From JAGNZR01 sp051646055 (lineage in GTDB: Bacteria; Fusobacteriota; Fusobacteriia; Fusobacteriales; Fusobacteriaceae): 15,273 bases of DNA. The stretch is from contig JBOFCM010000166.1 of assembly GCA_051646055.1 (NCBI GenBank), forward strand, positions 1-15,273, read 5' to 3'. Shown here piece after piece: positions 13,423-15,273 of the stretch. A program made the translations under genes and the position numbers. The notes beneath the pieces are model-generated. The model saw only the letters and a program-made list of their open reading frames with translations. It did not search any database and had not been told where the DNA came from. Numbering within the stretch: the stretch's first letter is position 1; each line of letters begins with the position of its first letter.

Positions 13423-13451
13423 AGTGTACCCCATGAATCCCATCTTGTCAA
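13423..13451 (-). promoter_or_regulatory. Promoter of the attenuated operon
   Basis: On the minus strand TTGACA (13451-13446), a 17-bp spacer and TACACT (13428-13423). Transcription should start near 13416, about 20 bp upstream of the AAGGAGGT of the leader ORF. The -35 lies 20 bp past the stop codon of the MarC gene, so read-through from MarC could add to it. Confidence 0.78.
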
Positions 13452-13470
13452 TAAGAGTGAAGATAAAATT

Positions 13471-14100
13471 TTAGATAAGAGGGAAAATTGACTTTAATCC
13501 CATGACAATAAGTTTAACTCCTACAGCCATTATAAAAATTTGCATTATTTTAGATAACACATAAAGTACAAGTTCTCCGAAAACTTTATCTAAAAATTTG
13601 GAGATACTAAAAAGAAATTTTATAATAAGAAAAGTTAGGAGTACAGCACCAAGAGTAATCCAGATTCCAGATTCCTGACGAATGATGAGAACCGTGGAAA
13701 TACTCCCAGGCCCAACCATAATAGGGAAGGTAAGAGGTGTTACGGCAAATCTCGTAGCTTCACTCATAGTCATTTCATGAGAACCTGTAGAGGTGTTGTT
13801 TGAAGAAATTCCTAGAAGATTTCTGAGGGCTACAATTATTAGAATCATTCCTCCGGCTACTCTAAGTTCATTCATATTTATTTTGAAAAGGTAGTTCATG
13901 AAAAAATTTCCAGTAAAGATAAATGCAGTTAAAATTCCGAATCCTGTTATTACAATAAGGTTGTAGATTTTTTTTCTTACCTCAGGTTTTTGCCCTTGGG
14001 TCATACTCATGAAAAGAGGAACATTACCGAAGGGATTTAAAATTCCTATAATTGTAAGAACATTTGTTACTACTGGGATGAAAAGATTAGTTATTTCCAT
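13471..14100 (-). CDS. MarC-family integral membrane protein
   Basis: A 209-residue inner-membrane protein with about six hydrophobic segments, the usual MarC/UPF0056 length. The two internally related signatures are present: GILNPFGNVPLFMSMT (19-34) and VTPLTFPIMVGPGSIST (120-136), which resemble re-entrant or substrate-site segments. MarC proteins occur mostly in diderm bacteria. The name comes from the mar locus of E. coli, but a role in multiple antibiotic resistance has not held up and the substrate is unknown. AAGGAG lies seven bases before the ATG. No strong terminator follows; the promoter of the GNAT operon begins 20 bp after the stop, so partial read-through is possible. Confidence 0.9.
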   Translation of the reverse strand: MEITNLFIPVVTNVLTIIGILNPFGNVPLFMSMTQGQKPEVRKKIYNLIVITGFGILTAFIFTGNFFMNYLFKINMNELRVAGGMILIIVALRNLLGISSNNTSTGSHEMTMSEATRFAVTPLTFPIMVGPGSISTVLIIRQESGIWITLGAVLLTFLIIKFLFSISKFLDKVFGELVLYVLSKIMQIFIMAVGVKLIVMGLKSIFPLI

Positions 14101-14136
14101 AATTCAGCTCCTTGATATTGTTAAATATATTATGAA

Positions 14137-14165
14137 ATTATACCATGGAAAATATTCTGTGTTAA
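14137..14165 (-). promoter_or_regulatory. Promoter of the MarC gene
   Basis: On the minus strand TTAACA (14165-14160), a 17-bp spacer ending in TGG, then TATAAT (14142-14137). This combines a perfect extended -10 with a near-consensus -35. The start is expected near 14130. Between this promoter and the divergent lrp promoter (about 14166-14415) the DNA is very AT-rich with A and T runs; I see no gene there. Confidence 0.78.
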
Positions 14166-14415
14166 TGATTTAATTTCATTTGATATATAGTTTTTTTATA
14201 TGGAACTCGATATAAATTATAAATTCCAGAGTTGTTTTTTGAAAAAAATAAAATTTATTCCATGTTATTTTTAGATTTGATTCTTAAAAAGAACTATATA
14301 ATCGATTTCAGAGGCTTTAAAATTGAAAGAAAAAATAGAAATATTCTAAGGTTACAGAAAAAATTAAAGTGAAATCATGATAATTTAATAAAAAATATCT
14401 AATTTTTTAATTCGA

Positions 14416-14444
14416 TTTACAACTTTTAATATTTTTGCTATTAT
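14416..14444 (+). promoter_or_regulatory. Promoter of the Lrp/AsnC regulator and LysE-type exporter
   Basis: TTTACA (14416-14421), a 17-bp spacer ending in TGC, then TATTAT (14439-14444), an extended -10. The start near 14451 gives a short leader. Lrp sites are degenerate AT-rich sequences, so none can be picked out here by eye. Confidence 0.65.
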
Positions 14445-14473
14445 TTAAATAAAATAATGAGGTGAGGATGATT

Positions 14474-14929
14474 ATGGAAGTCGATAAAACAGATATAGAA
14501 ATACTGTCTCTTTTGGAAGAAAACAGCAGAATTACATTATCTGAAATTAGTAAAAAAATTTTTTTATCTATTCCAGCTATTTCAGAACGGATAAGAAAAA
14601 TGGAAGAAAAAAATATTATAGAAAAATATACCTTGAAAGTTTCAAGAAAAAATTTGGGATTTAAACTTTTAGCGGTTATTTTTGTAAATATAGATCATTC
14701 TGATAATATTGAAAATTTCCGAAGGGAAGTCATAGGGTTTCCAGAAGTTATCCAGTGCCTACATACAGCTGGAAGTTATGATTATCTTTTAAATGTTTTG
14801 GTGAGAGATACGGAGGAACTGGAAGGTTTTCTAAGTGTAAAACTAAAAAAAATAAAAGGGATTTTGAAGACTAATACGATTATATCCCTTTCTACTCTAA
14901 AGGATATCAGTAATAGACTGGATATATAA
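14474..14929 (+). CDS. Lrp/AsnC-family transcriptional regulator
   Basis: A 151-residue feast/famine regulator. The N-terminal helix-turn-helix (about 4-55) reads VDKTDIEILSLLEENSRI, LSEISKKIF, then PAISERIRKMEEKNII. The C-terminal ligand-binding RAM domain (about 65-140) contains the canonical GSYDYLL (100-106) before LNVLVRDTEELEGFL. Such proteins bind an amino acid and assemble into octamers that control amino-acid transport or metabolism. I chose ATG 14474, which puts the conserved VDKTD immediately after the start with GGTGAGG (14461-14467) six bases upstream; GTG 14462 and ATG 14468 are also in frame but overlap that site. The LysE-type gene starts 21 bp downstream, so the pair is probably an operon in which amino-acid excess induces export. 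Confidence 0.9.
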   Translation: MEVDKTDIEILSLLEENSRITLSEISKKIFLSIPAISERIRKMEEKNIIEKYTLKVSRKNLGFKLLAVIFVNIDHSDNIENFRREVIGFPEVIQCLHTAGSYDYLLNVLVRDTEELEGFLSVKLKKIKGILKTNTIISLSTLKDISNRLDI

Positions 14930-14950
14930 AACAAAAGGGGGGGAATAAAA

Positions 14951-15273
14951 TTGTTATTAGAAGGATTTAAATTCGGGATGCTGCTACAGATAGCAATAGG
15001 TCCTGTATGTATGTATATTTTTTCATTGGGAACAAATTATGATTTTTTGAGAGCCCAGTCTGGAGTGATGGGAGTTGTTTTGGCTGACAGTTTATATATG
15101 TCACTGGCTCTTTTAGGAATCTCATCTTTTATAAAAGATGAAAAAGTTCAGAGAAAATTTAATATTTTTGGAGCTGTTATAGTAATTCTTTTTGGAATGG
15201 AACTTGTTTTAGGATATTTCGGAGTCTCAATTCTTCCGAAATTCAGTATATTTAAAAGTACTACAGGAAATCT
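14951..15273 (+). CDS. LysE/RhtB-family exporter (3' end beyond window)
   Basis: The first 107 residues of an amino-acid exporter, open to the window end. The start is TTG at 14951, preceded by a GGGGGGGA tract seven bases upstream; the next ATG is nine codons later and would cut off the conserved start (LLEGFKFGMLLQIAIGPV). The glycine-proline at the end of the first membrane helix (IAIGPVCMYIF), followed by a GVMGVVLADSLYMSLALLGI helix, matches the LysE fold. A third hydrophobic segment (FGAVIVILFGMELVLGYFGV) follows. LysE proteins export lysine, arginine, threonine or similar amino acids. Linkage to an Lrp regulator 21 bp upstream fits amino-acid-responsive export; the specific amino acid is unknown. 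Confidence 0.82.
   Translation, partial: MLLEGFKFGMLLQIAIGPVCMYIFSLGTNYDFLRAQSGVMGVVLADSLYMSLALLGISSFIKDEKVQRKFNIFGAVIVILFGMELVLGYFGVSILPKFSIFKSTTGN

Noticed and set aside
13249..13443. A 64-codon minus-strand ORF overlapping the leader of the GNAT operon
   Set aside because: Its start and first codons lie within the -35/-10 spacer of the promoter at 13423-13451, so the main transcript does not include them. It has no ribosome site, whereas the 27-codon ORF in another frame has a perfect one.
1..15273. CRISPR arrays, insertion sequences, integrases, phage genes or tRNA/rRNA genes
   Set aside because: No regularly spaced repeats, transposase or integrase motifs, or RNA gene sequences were found on either strand. 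Accessory character is limited to the GNAT operon.

Overview
The window is AT-rich bacterial DNA with strong AAGGAGG-type ribosome sites, frequent AGA/ATA codons and short gene gaps. Gene style (TRAP sugar-acid locus, MATE/MarR pair, MgtE, MarC, LysE/Lrp) fits a member of the Fusobacteriota, or less likely a low-GC Clostridium-like anaerobe. This assignment is inference; no rRNA or tRNA marker is present.

Layout. (1) 1-5537, plus strand: a sugar-acid uptake and catabolism locus. It holds the 3' part of a YiaK-like 2,3-diketo-L-gulonate reductase, a zinc MDR sugar(-acid) dehydrogenase, a terminator hairpin, a GntR/FCD regulator, then a separately promoted TRAP transporter (dctP, dctQ, dctM). 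A hairpin with a T-run sits between dctP and dctQ, and a bidirectional terminator ends the block. (2) 5543-7451, minus strand: a MATE efflux pump followed by an overlapping MarR regulator, with a near-perfect 21-bp palindrome just downstream of the pump promoter. (3) 7466-9036, plus strand: the Mg2+ channel mgtE behind a ~150-nt leader. The leader carries an 18-codon ORF resembling the enterobacterial MgtL peptide and two mutually exclusive hairpins, one of which would hide the mgtE ribosome site. (4) 13451 down to 9208, minus strand: a six-gene operon with four dissimilar GNAT acetyltransferases, an S66 peptidase with MccF-like catalytic spacing, and a nitroreductase. A consensus promoter lies ahead of a ~240-nt leader with a 27-codon ORF, three competing pairing segments and a strong intrinsic terminator placed directly before the first gene. 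This looks like transcription attenuation of a detoxification or resistance operon. (5) 14165 down to 13471, minus strand: a MarC-family membrane protein. (6) 14416-15273, plus strand: an Lrp/AsnC regulator and the start of a LysE-family exporter, cut by the window end.

The two strongest leads are both leader-peptide systems: the MgtL-like control region before mgtE, and the attenuator before the GNAT/S66/nitroreductase operon. Both rest on sequence complementarity read by eye and on analogy to known attenuators; neither has been folded computationally or tested.
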